From: Cliona cf. orientalis
Lineage: Eukaryota; Porifera; Demospongiae; Clionaida; Clionaidae
Reading direction: 5' to 3'
DNA length: 64,000 nucleotides
Assembly (NCBI GenBank): GCA_963930775.1
Contig: OZ005700.1
Location: 3,923,476-3,987,475 of the forward strand
The first letter of the stretch is position 1. Each line of letters starts with the position of its first letter. This document shows positions 12,548 to 23,550 of this stretch, in pieces. The notes below the pieces were generated by a model. That model was not told where the DNA came from. It ran no database searches and saw only the letters and a program-made list of their open reading frames with translations. A program made the translations under genes and the position numbers.

Positions 12548-15500
12548 ATGCATGCAGCACACGAGTATGAGTCTGACATCTTGAAAATTGTCTCCATAAT
12601 ACATGGGTTGTGTCCACCAGAAGACCAGTCTACACCAGAGCGGTTCACCGACAGACTACTCGCCACCTACCACCATATGCAACCGATTGGCAAAAGGAGA
12701 TGTACTCTAATCCTCCTCCTTGACGTGTTTGCCATCTCCCTGCTCTGCGTTTTGGTCTGTTTGGTTGTCTACCAGTATGTTCATAGTGGAAAGCCCTCCA
12801 GCTACAGCTTCCTGCACCCCGACCACGTTTCAGACTCGGTGAATCGTGCCGGGATCGGGGATGGGGGACGACCTGCTGGAGAGAAGCAGAGCAAATCTAT
12901 TCGCTCAGCTGCTTCAGTCGTAGCTGTGACAACGGATGCTAGTATAAATAATGAGCACTGCACCATGGGTGCCTGTTTCAATATTCGGAGATGCAGTCAG
13001 CTGTCAGAGTTTCGTGTTTATGTGTACCCTTCTGATGAGCAATTCAAGGTGTCCCCCCTCTTTGAGAAGATTCTGAGGGTGATCAGGACCAGTCCTTACT
13101 ACACTACAAACCCAGAGGATGCGTGTCTGTTTGTGCCCAGTTTTGATACGCTAGATCGTGACAAACATAGCAAGGACTACCTGAAGAACATGCCCAAGCT
13201 GAGCACTCTGCGTTACTGGAATGGCGGGGAGAACCACCTCATCTTCAACCAGTATGCAGGAACCTGGCCGGACTACCACGAAAAACTCGACTTTGATTTT
13301 GGAAAGGCGATTGTAGCCAAATCATCGTTTAACATTAGCCATTTCAGGCGAGGATTTGATGTGAGCCTGCCCCTGATGCACAAGGAGCACCCTGAGAGAG
13401 AGGGAGAGCCAGGCGTCCTGGCCACGCACGGCAACCTCCTACCGGTCAAGAGGAAGTACCTACTGGCGTTCAAGGGGAAGCGGTACCTGTACGGGAGAGG
13501 GAGGGAGACCAGATCCTCAGTTCATCACCTCCACAATGGCAGGGACATTATCATGCTGACCACATGCAAGCACAACAGAGACTGGCTCAAGTACCAGGAC
13601 AAGCGCTGCAAGGAAGACAATGCACACTACGATGAGTGAGTCTGCATGCTGCATGCTTGCCAACTCTGTGTTTGTTGATTATAGAAGTTGTATTGTCCAT
13701 AAAAGGCTCCAGTTTGCCCAAATTGTTGATTTGGCTGGACGCCGGCCTCAGGCTGAGGTGGGTGGTGGTGGGCTCTTCGTCATGAGTTATTAGGTTGTTG
13801 CGTCTTTGTCCTATTATGTGGCACGCTCTACCCTTCTTGGTAGTTGTGACTTTGTGGTTCTTTGACGGCGTGCCGATGGCATTACGCCTTGCTAGATCTT
13901 ACTATTGTAGTGCATACCGAGAAATGGAAAGCTGAAAGTGTGATGTGTAGTTAAGTTACCAGTGAGCTCAGTGATTGAGTATTATGTGGTGTGTGGGAGT
14001 GAGAGGGTAAGGTCAGGCTCAGTAAGCATCTGCCCTTTTAGCTTGGTCGCTAATGTGTGATAACTGCCATGTTCATTATGGTCCCAGTGTCAACTGTGGG
14101 TATGTAGGTCACCTTATATGTGTGTGCGCTGTATGAGTGGGTGTGGACTTCAGTGTATTTTCCCTCTCTGCCTCTATGCAATCACTAATCAGAGGGTATG
14201 TGTGCACAACTGGCCCTGAAAAGAGACACCTCCCTTCAACACTTTAGCTGTAAGGGTATCCTGAATAGAAAGGTTTCATTGCATTATTATGGATTGACTA
14301 TTGGTATAATGTGTTAGGTAAGCGCCTGCTCATTGGTACACTGCACATGGTGTCTATCAAGCAGTAAGGAGGGCAAGTCCTATGCTCCCATGAGTATAGC
14401 AAGTTATGATGTATGCCTTTGCTTAAGTTGTGATGATTACGTAAGTCCTAGTGCACGGTCAGCAGTTGTGTCTGGCTTGGAAGTGTTTCCGTGAGTCCTT
14501 CTATACCTGGTCTTAAGCTGTTTATTTTTTCGGTCTTCAATTTAGTGGTTGTGAATTGTAACTCTAGCAGTGGGACTTGTGCTGAGATCACCTTCCCCTA
14601 TTGCCTTATCACCACTGGACTTACCCACCTCCATGCATGCATACATTATTAAATTTTATGCAATGGAGCTCCAATTTGTCATTGCCTGTTGTGATAGCGC
14701 TAATGTTTCATTCCAGCATGCTCTGATGGCACTAGTCTCCCCAGCCCAAGCTTTGGGGGAGTTTTGTGCTTCTTATTGATGCCTTTCGCTATATAAATAT
14801 CTATCACCCAAGGTGGTCTACAGAAGCAGTGACCTCCATTAGGAAATATGCCAAATTACCTGTAATTAATAGCTTTGGGTGTTAAATTGTGTTTAGGCAA
14901 CAGTCTGTATACTGACATTAAAAATTTAAATGTTGTCAGTACTTCCTTCACTTGTGGAGCTTTCTGTGGACCAACATGCTCTGGACCATGAGCAATGGGC
15001 TGCCATGGGCTGGGGAGAGGGAGGAGGCTGTTGTTTTGACACATGCAGGTTTCCAGTGCACCTGCCTGGAGCCTTCATGCAGGCTACAGAAACCTGATCC
15101 ACAGCCCACCACATGCACCTGCTGCTCTGCATGCTCGAGGAGCAACTCCGATGCTAGTGGGTTTCCTCACTCTTATCACTACATCTACACATGAGCACTG
15201 CCTAGCAGCTACTACCACAGGCCCTGGCCCCAGTCCTCACTTATTACCTATCCCATTATTTTAAGCTACTATCAAGAGTATAATACTATTATAGTGTAGC
15301 TACTGGCCCACATTGGTTACTTGCTTGTCCATATTATCCGCTATCCCTATTTCATATCCCGTCGTCTTCCTCTCTCTCACACTCACACATGTCCACACAC
15401 TGATCTGATGCATGCAGATATGACTACTCTGATTTGCTTACGAATGCATCATTCTGTCTGGTGCCCAGAGGGAGGAGACTTGGCTCATTTCGTTTCCTGG

Positions 15501-18500
15501 AGTCGCTGCAGGCTTCCTGTGTCCCTGTGTCACTCAGCAGTGGGTAAGAAAATTTCCAATAGTGGAGTACACTCTTGGTATTGTGTGTCTATACAGTAAT
15601 TATTTTTGCCACTACCCTTGAGATCTTGCTCTAATATTTTGGTGTGTAAAAGATAATCCATGTACTGTACTAATTGGAGCTGAATACTGTAATATTAATA
15701 GCACTGACCATCTTTCATTGTGTTCTAGTGCCTTTTATAAATTATGCACATGTCGTGGTCACTTGGCCATGTTCACTAACTTGCTGGCATGGGTCAATCA
15801 GTCTGGAGTAATTGAAATGCCAGCTCCTTGTAGTCTAAAGATTTTGCTTGTCTAGTTCATGTTTCAGGATGACTGGAGAGGCACTTAGTGGTTGTTATTG
15901 GTTGTTGATTGGCTTCAGTCAGATGGTGAATCACCATGGCTCCAGGCAGCAGAATAAGCTATGCTGCACTCAGTGCTGTGAAATGCATAACATGAGCAGT
16001 GCCTTGGTCTTGTATACAATCATCACTCAAAGCTTGCTATGTGAGATGTTTGTATACACAAATAAACATTCCTACATGTGTGTGTGTATTCTCATGAGTT
16101 TATGCATGTATGCACACACACACATACATTTTTCTTTAGGTATATAATTCCATTCAACGAGGTTATTGATTGGTCATTGGTGTCCCTGGACATCGATGAG
16201 CGTCAGTTGCTTCAGGTGCCCCACATCGTCCGTAGCATTCCCCCAGAGCAGCTGCTCTCCATGAGGCTGCAGACTCAGTTCATCTGGGACACCTACCTCA
16301 GCTCCGTGGAGAAGATCATAATGACCACTATTGAGGTAGCTTTGCATATACCTGTGCTTATGTATCTGACAAGGCATTATGTGTGTCTGTGCTATATGTG
16401 CCGGCCTCTAGTGTGTGTATGTGTGGGTGGAATGTGTAATGAAATAACTGTGAACGGGTTAATTAGCTTAAAAATCCTTTTGTGACCGTGGTTGTGTGGG
16501 TGTGATAATGGCTTTCTTGTTCTTGGTAAAGTATGTTGCAGCAATGCATACCATTGCAACTAATGCAATAATTGTCTTAACCTTGCAGATCATTCGAAGT
16601 CGTCTACAGCCGAAGGGGTCATACGTTTGGAACCATCCCCCTGGGGGCCTCTACTTTCACCCCAAATTCAGTACATCCCCCCTGGACTACCCATTCTTCC
16701 GAGACTATCCCCGCCTCGCTCAAATGGACAACAACGTCATAACTCGCTCACCTACCAACTACACTGCTGTGATCTCGTGCACCAAGCCTATACTGAGGGA
16801 GTCTGCTCCAGTTGTCAAGCTAGTGAAGGCCATCTCAACAGCAGCTCACTTGGAACGTATTGTCATTGTGTGGATGGGCTCTGGCTCTCCTCGTTTCAAG
16901 ATCCCCAAGCTTGCGATACCTGTGTCGGTTGTGACAGAGAGTGGATCTGACAAATGGACCAGACAGTTTTGGCCAAACACAGACATACAGACTGAGGCAG
17001 TACTGCATCTGAGTGAGGATGTAGAAATGACGAGTGATGAGGTATGAGGATGTGTCTGTGTGTGTGTTACATAAGAGAGAGAGATAGAAAGGGGGAGCCC
17101 AAAGTAGGAAGGAAAGGAGAGAGAGAGCGAGGGAGTGAGAGGGGGAGAGGGAAAGAGGGAGGGAGGGAGGGAAGGAAAGGGGGAAGAGAGAGAGTGAGAG
17201 GAGAGAGACGTGTTCCACAAGGATCAACTTAAACAGAATATGAATGTACATGTATGTGCATTCAGATGCCATGTTTATGACTCAGCTATCAACATCTGTT
17301 CTTGGAATGACATAGGAAGCGTGGGTACTGTCCTTACATTCCCTGGATGTTTTCATCCTGATTTGCTGGGCCATGTCCAAAATTAATGATATCATGATGA
17401 TGCATAATTATTATACATGCACGTCAATAACTGCACCCCCTCTCCCTTCCCCTTATTCCCAGGCTGAGTTTGGTTTTGCCACATGGCAGTCGTTCTCCAA
17501 CCGGCTGGTTGGCTTTGCTGCTCACAAGCACTACTGGGACCCGGTCCGACTTCAGTGGAGCTACTCGTCAGACTGGAGCAATGAATACTCTATTGTTCTC
17601 ACTGGAGCTCTCTTCTATCACAGGCAAGTCACTGCCCAATACTTCATTGAAATAATATGTAGCATAAGCGACCATTTTAGCAGGTATACAGTGATTGATG
17701 ACTTGAATAGAAGTCACCATTGTAGTACGTATACTGCATTACCTCACTAACAGCACTCAATAGATGTTGTTGGAAGTGACCATTGTAGCCTGTATGCAGT
17801 AAATACTGCATTTGGCGCATCAGTGTAGCTCAATCGCTATTGTTAGAGCACATTATTTATTGTCATAAATCATTGTGATCTAATTAGTCAACAAGGTGTC
17901 TATTTAGCACAAAATAAATTTCGTACTAAAGGAATTTGTAAATTGAAAGTGTACAATGGGAAAGTAATTAGACGGTCAGGTTCCATGAGCCATTAGATAA
18001 CCAAAGGGGGGGGGGGGGTCAAGTGATCACTATACACGTTAGTCTGGTTCCCCTCTCCTATTTACTATGCCGAGGTTAAAATAATTTCCTGGAGAGGGAG
18101 GAGGAACTACGTAGTTGGCCAGACTATGTACACATGTGCATGGGGGAATTTTTTTGAGAATGAATATCAAATGTGGGGGACTCACTCATTCATATCCGTA
18201 CATGTCATTGTAATAATAATATTATTATTTGTGATGCACCTGTAGGTATTTTGGATACATGCTGACGACCTCACTACCCTCTCAAGTGCAGAGCCTAACG
18301 ATACAGAATCCCAACTGTCTGGATATCGTATTCAACTTCATGGTGGCCCACGTTACCCATCAGCCCCCCATCAAGGTCACACAGAAGAAGGCACTGTCTC
18401 GAGCTCGAGCTGACTCTACCACACTCCAGCAGAAACAGAACCAAGACCGGATAGCTTGCTTCAACATGGTCACTAACGCATATGGGTACGTCCCTCTCGT

Positions 18501-18594
18501 TTACTCGTCTGTGAGAATGGACCCCATACTCTTCAAGGACAACGTGTCCATGTTCAGGAAGGAGTACAGGAAGCTTGAGGTGCTCTATAACTAG
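12548..18594 (+). CDS. EXT1: EXT1-like exostosin, heparan sulfate co-polymerase, 6 exons
   Basis: Family role: type II Golgi/ER membrane glycosyltransferase that, with EXT2, extends heparan sulfate with GlcA and GlcNAc. Exons are 12548-13635, 15418-15543, 16140-16335, 16589-17041, 17463-17623 and 18246-18594, joining in frame to 790 residues (human EXT1 is about 746). A membrane anchor is seen at residues 53-78. The GT47 domain carries [53 protein letters not shown] and FNEVIDW. The GT64 domain carries the WGLSP-equivalent region, [12 protein letters not shown] and the C-terminal [20 protein letters not shown]. Two oddities: the usual DED at the DXD position reads SED (residues 612-614), and intron 5 uses a GC donor (AG|GCAAGT). 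A putative acceptor just after the chosen ATG means the start could be Met44 or lie upstream. Confidence 0.93.
13636..15417 (+). other. EXT1-like intron 1, no further gene
   Basis: This 1.8-kb intron separates the first GT47 exon from the short exon that carries [13 protein letters not shown]. Scattered short open frames on both strands have no domain content. Confidence 0.6.
18001..18017. repeat. Poly(G) run in EXT1 intron 5
   Basis: About 12 G residues in a row (18006-18017) follow aacc aaa in the last EXT1-like intron. Confidence 0.8.
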
Positions 18595-19000
18595 TTGCTG
18601 CAAAGCCAGCACTGAACTGCATGTGTCACGAGTGACGCCTCTCTGATCAACTTGAAGTTCAGCACTGAGTGCCATGGCTGCTTTGAGCAACCCTATGGTC
18701 GGTCCTCTGTGATGTGTGTATGTGGATACAGTGCAGTGCACAAGGTCTTGCACTACGGGATAATAATATTATGGCTGACCTACTGTTGACAGTCACCATT
18801 ACAGAATTAATCATCACTATCAACAAATTAGATACCATGACTTATTAAATTTTGAATCATTTTTAATTGTATTATCTATCACACAAATCCACATTGTGTA
18901 TAAAAAAATTTGATAATGAGAAATCTGGAGAAAAATAACCATTGCCTCCCTTACCCCTAGATCCTAGCTGGGCAAGGGCAAAAATAAAGGAAAGTGTGTC

Positions 19001-22000
19001 TCACAGTTTATGTTCTAGTGTGAGCGACCATCGCACCTCTCCATCTTGTTCCTCTGTTCTTGTCACCTTGGCCTCCTCAAGTAACTTGATCAGGTGAAGT
19101 TTAACATTGCTCTCTGCACCCGGCCACAGACTCTTGTCCACATCCTGCATCAACAGCCACACAAGTGTGGGAAAGTAAAGCTGGCCCGGTATTACATTGT
19201 TCTGGTAGGTAGTACAGCTAGGTTATGGCTGCCAGGTCACAGTGTGGTTCATATCCGTTGCTAATAACATTTCTGAAACCTATACAACACTCTGGATCCG
19301 CTTTGTTCTACATAATAGTTCCTCAATTTGCATACCACCTTTTCCATTTGGAAGTATGAGCTCATGTAGGTTGAAATTGTGCATACATGTAATAAGAGTA
19401 AAAAGGAATATTAAATTTTATTCATGCATTGCATGTGCAAGATACTGTTATGCTCACTATAACCACTATGGTGCCTTTGGAACTGTCGCCGTGTTAATCC
19501 CACCTGCCTAGACTTTCAGACTGAAGCACCTACCTTGTACATTTCTTGGACAATCTCCATTGGAGTAACTGGTCTCTGTGCCTTCTCTAACTGCTCCATG
19601 ACCTAACAGGGTATATAATACATACTAATTAACACAACAGTACACTCTAACTACTATTCCTTGTTTGGCTAATTGTTTAATCTAATCAGGTCTTATTAAC
19701 TACATGTGTTATGTTGTACTTGTTTCTCTCTAGCCATTCTGTGGTCAATGTACTGCTGTATCTTGGCCATGTCCCTGATGACAGGGCCATGGCCTGGGTA
19801 GAGCAGCGAGGGAGAGAGAGACTTCAATCTGTGAAGGGACCTCAGGTAGCTACCAAGATCCTCAAACACCTGCCAGAGTGTGTGTGTGTGTGTGTGTGTG
19901 TGAGTGTGTGTGTGTGTGCATTGGTAATCACCTAGTAGTGAGAATTTTATTATTGGCTGTGGGATGAATATAGATGATCATAGGTTAGCCTGGTGATGAA
20001 AGTGGGTCATGGATAAATAAATCATAGGCATAGGAAACTTCGTGGAGATGGAGATGGGTATAGTGTAGAGGACTGTGTGCTGGCAAATGCTCACAATAGT
20101 AGCAACTTGAAACTTTCTTTCAATAATCAATTCATCGAAGCTTTTCAGCTAACATGGTTAGCCTCATCAGGATAGAAACATGGCTCAAAAAAGACAGACA
20201 ATGAGGGCCAAGACAACAATAAACAATAAATAGATACATTGAATGTAAAAATGATTAGGGCTACCTAGTCTTTCAATGCATCTGTTTATTGTTTGTTGTT
20301 GTCTTGGCCCTCACTGTCTGCCTTTTTGAGAGCCATGTTTTCTCCCTTATTTCTATATAAGGTTTTTCTTTCCTTCTTGTTATCATCCTGATGAGGCTAA
20401 CCATGTTAGCCGAAATGCTTCAATGAATTGAAGAGTTGCTAGTAGCTATTGTGAGCGTTTGCCAGCACACAGTCCTCTACACTATACTTATGCTACTACA
20501 CAGGTGTGCACAAAAATATTTAGCCCCGCCCCCAATTAAATCCAAGCAGAGTCCGTGAACTCCATCTATTGGACAAACAGAAACAAGCTGGAGCGATAAA
20601 GTGGCTGTGTTTCAAGTCCAAAATCTTACAGGAAGACTAAAATGAGCATATAAATGGGAATTCAATAGTCTGTGTAGGTAGGGAAGTATAAAACTTTAAT
20701 AATCTAAACCTTCAGTGATAGAGATGAATATCTAGCCTGAAAAAGTGGGGGTGCTATAGCACACCTAGTCCCCCCTCGTTCCTACGCCTATGCAAATCAG
20801 TTATATGACATTAATTCTAATGGAGGTGCACTCAACCATACGTCTTGTGCACCCCAAAATTAATGTCACATAATTCATAATGTGGAGCTGTAACTATAAA
20901 TTTCCAGGTATCTACTATCACCACTGACAGTGTAATTCCAGTTACCGTGCACGTGTTTTACTTACAGTTTTGTTCGTACACATGGCTACAATCAACCCCA
21001 GTAGGGCTGTGGACCAAGTCAAGGTTTGTGTCAATATTTTCAAGTCGTGACATGTGTTTGCAACATGTTCTTCATGTACCTCACTCAATAAACAGTTTGT
21101 ACAAACATCCAATAAATACTTGCTATGGTATCCAGCTGGCCATATTTGATCAGCCAGGGCAACAACTACACATGTAACTTGATGTTACTTGCTACACAAC
21201 AGAATAGTAATACTGTCCTAGATACACTTTGATAAACAAAGCAGAGCTATACATAGTACTATAGAGCATGATACTATTGTCAATAAGCAAAGCAGCTGCA
21301 CTCTCGCCCTTTCTTTAGAACAATATTAAATTTTCAGTTCCCAAGCTCCAATCCCAGTTCTCATGCGTGTTACCCCTTGGTATATTATTATAGCAGGTGT
21401 AAGCCCAATGTTCCTGCATGTTCCCAATTTCCACTTATCTCCCCTCTCCTCACTTTCTCTTGCACTGTCTCGATCCCTCCTCCCTCTTATTACTAACCGC
21501 ACTTCCTTGTCCCAAGATGCAGTCCCCAGTGAAGATGGCATTTTCCTCATTGATGAGTATCGCCATGTGGTCCTCTGTGTGTCCTGGAGTGGCTATCACC
21601 TTCAGTGTAGCTCCTTCTGTCTTCACCACGTCTCCGTCAGCAAGGAAGGTCACTCGATCGGCAAAGAGGTTACGTTTGGACAGGTCAGCATGAGGGTCGT
21701 CACTGGAGCTAGGCTGGGGAGTGCTGCTGGATGACAAGGGGAGTTTGTACACTGGTAGGGTGGAATCTGGAGGTGAAGGAGGAGATTGCCAATGTACATA
21801 TAGCGTGCTAAATATTATAGCAGTGATGTATATCTCATCGTGATCCCATGCACACACGTGTAAGCAAGTACAGAAGATTCTGCTTGCCAGATTAGCGCAG
21901 AGACACCTTGATCAAAGGTAGCCTCGTTCCCAGGCTCCTCCCAGTTTTTCAATGTTTGCATGCGGATTGGTTAGCCCGGGGACAAGGCTACAACAAAATA

Positions 22001-23485
22001 ACAAAATCCTGCTAGGAGATACAGTGAGAGGTAGAATGAGAGATTGCTAACTACAGAACTGAAGACTTATAGTTGCACCATGCACATACCATACCACCAG
22101 CCCCTCCTCATTGTAGCTTGAGGATAATTATAGTACAGTACAAAGGGTAGCAAGACAAGGAGATATACATATACACATTGCGTAGTGGCAAATGAATATA
22201 AGTGTACTCAAGTATGTGTTACTCACTTGGATAGAGTGAGCACACTCCCTCCAGTCCCCCGATGTGGTCGTGGTGCCAGTGGGTGATGATGACCTGGCTG
22301 ACTCGAGCTTTCAGCTTCTCTAGTGTCTCCTTGAGCAGACTGACATACTCTGGCTTGTTGGCCTCACCAGTGTCAATCAGGATGCGGCTGCACAGGGGTG
22401 ATATGTAACATGTTTGTTAACAAGGAAATTTAATACTCGAAGGTTGATTATCAGTATATACCATGCACCAAAGTGTGCAGAAAATTTTTCAACCAAGCCC
22501 TTGAATTGAAGAGAAGGAAAATGTGCACAATAATAATATTGGCCAGCAAGCCTACTGTAGTAAGGTTACATGCACCCCACTATGGGGCCTACATATTGGG
22601 GTTATTACCATGGCAGATTTACAGTGTACAAAATTAAGCAGGCTGAAGTACTGATGTTTGCTCGTTCAGAATCAAAATTGGATGAAATGAAGCAAGCAAG
22701 AACGCTGAAGTTGTGAACTACGCCCAACAAGCAGGTCTTTATTAGCAATAGCGAATGATCAGGTAGCCTCATCACCTCTAGTGCAGGTGTATTATAAACC
22801 AACCAAAACCTCTACATAGCTACCCCTAAGACGATAAATGCTATAAAGCTCAAATTAATAATAATGCTCCTGCCCAATAAAATGCAATGACTGCACTAAT
22901 AAAACTGCATTGTGAGTAAATTACCATACATTGTTAGGGCATTCATCAGGAATACATGTACGATTAGACCTTGAATTAGGTAGTTCTGTGGTACCAGCCG
23001 TGGCATGTAGATTATTACCGGATACCCACGGTAGGATAGGCCTATTACCCTATATGGATGAGCTAAGAGCTAGCCTGTTCCCCAGGGTTGGTCACGCCCG
23101 GCACCCCAGAGCTCAGGATTGCCCACGCCCTTCCTCCCTATGGACAACAATGGTGGAGAGGCTAGTCTCCTTGGTCTCACGGGCCAGACGTAAGGCCCTC
23201 TCAACTTTACAGTATTACACATAGAAAAGGTGCAAGCTATATGGAAGGGCTTAGGCTTCACATCAGGATCAACTAGACAATGTCATGTAGATACACACGG
23301 GGCCGGGGGTTCCCCACATAGTAGGTTACGTCATTGACTTACTTTTCTCCGCTACCAACGATGTAAGTGTTGGTTCCTTGCAGCGTGAAGAGGCCAGGAT
23401 TGAGGCCCAGAACTCGCCACACACGGCTCGACAGCTGCTCTACTTTGGGTAGGGACTCAAGAATCGGGTTTATCAATGACGCCAT
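19001..23485 (-). CDS. LACTB2: LACTB2-like metallo-beta-lactamase-fold endoribonuclease, 6 exons
   Basis: Human LACTB2 is a mitochondrial single-strand endoribonuclease of the metallo-beta-lactamase fold. Exons, in coding order: 23485-23343, 22387-22227, 21766-21498, 19869-19720, 19602-19534 and 19144-19001, giving 311 residues in frame (human 288). The N-terminus reads [19 protein letters not shown] as in the family. Metal-site motifs are all present: THWHHDH (His84-His89), GHTEDH (His164), GDCIL (Asp183) and YPGHGPV (His218). A Ser-rich insert at about residues 112-124 is not usual. The C-terminal winged-helix-like tail ([15 protein letters not shown]) is present. The start is the Met 5' of ASLINPIL; an in-frame upstream Met at 23569 would overlap the neighbouring gene's start. 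It is head-to-head with the RRM gene and convergent with EXT1. Confidence 0.94.
19879..19918. repeat. (GT)n microsatellite
   Basis: About 40 nt of GT repeats with one interruption, next to the acceptor of the LACTB2-like exon at 19869-19720. Confidence 0.9.
20059..20486. repeat. Foldback-type MITE with long inverted arms (LACTB2 intron)
   Basis: The left arm from 20059 (tatagtgtagaggactgtgt) and the right arm ending at 20486 are reverse complements over nearly 190 bp with small gaps, leaving about 40 bp unpaired. Paired blocks include gctggcaaatgctcacaata and taacatggttagcctcatca. The whole element could fold into one long hairpin. Confidence 0.88.
21918..21991. repeat. 74-bp MITE with gtagcctcgttcccaggct ends
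   Basis: The left end gtagcctcgttcccaggct pairs with the right end agcccggggacaaggctac with three mismatches. Related ends occur at 11193, 55098 (gtagcctccttcccaggc) and 63070 (cctggggacgaggctat), so it is a dispersed short family. Confidence 0.75.
22388..23342 (-). other. LACTB2-like intron 1, no gene seen
   Basis: This 955-bp intron holds no supported coding exon. The GC-richer block near 23080-23200 resembles repeat sequence but no ends could be defined. Confidence 0.5.
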
Positions 23486-23550
23486 GTCAGCATGCTGCGC
23501 TTCAATTAGAATGAGCGCGCAACTCGGGCACCACGTGCTGTTTCTAAAAG
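23486..23550. promoter_or_regulatory. Bidirectional promoter LACTB2 / RRM gene with E-box
   Basis: Only 65 bp separate the two divergent start codons. The gap contains a perfect CACGTG palindrome at 23532-23537, a core for bHLH/USF/MYC-type factors. No TATA box is evident. Shared-promoter use is inferred from geometry. Confidence 0.55.

Noticed and set aside
14570..14779. A frame with a faint resemblance to the missing EXT1 exon
   Set aside because: The true exon with [13 protein letters not shown] is at 15418-15543 and fits in phase; this frame does not.
16835..17272. Long reverse-strand frames rich in Ser, Leu and Pro
   Set aside because: They are the antisense of an EXT1-like exon plus a (GA)n tract in the following intron.
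19711..19935. Forward frame with [17 protein letters not shown]
   Set aside because: It is antisense to the LACTB2-like exon carrying YPGHGPV, which splices cleanly on the reverse strand.
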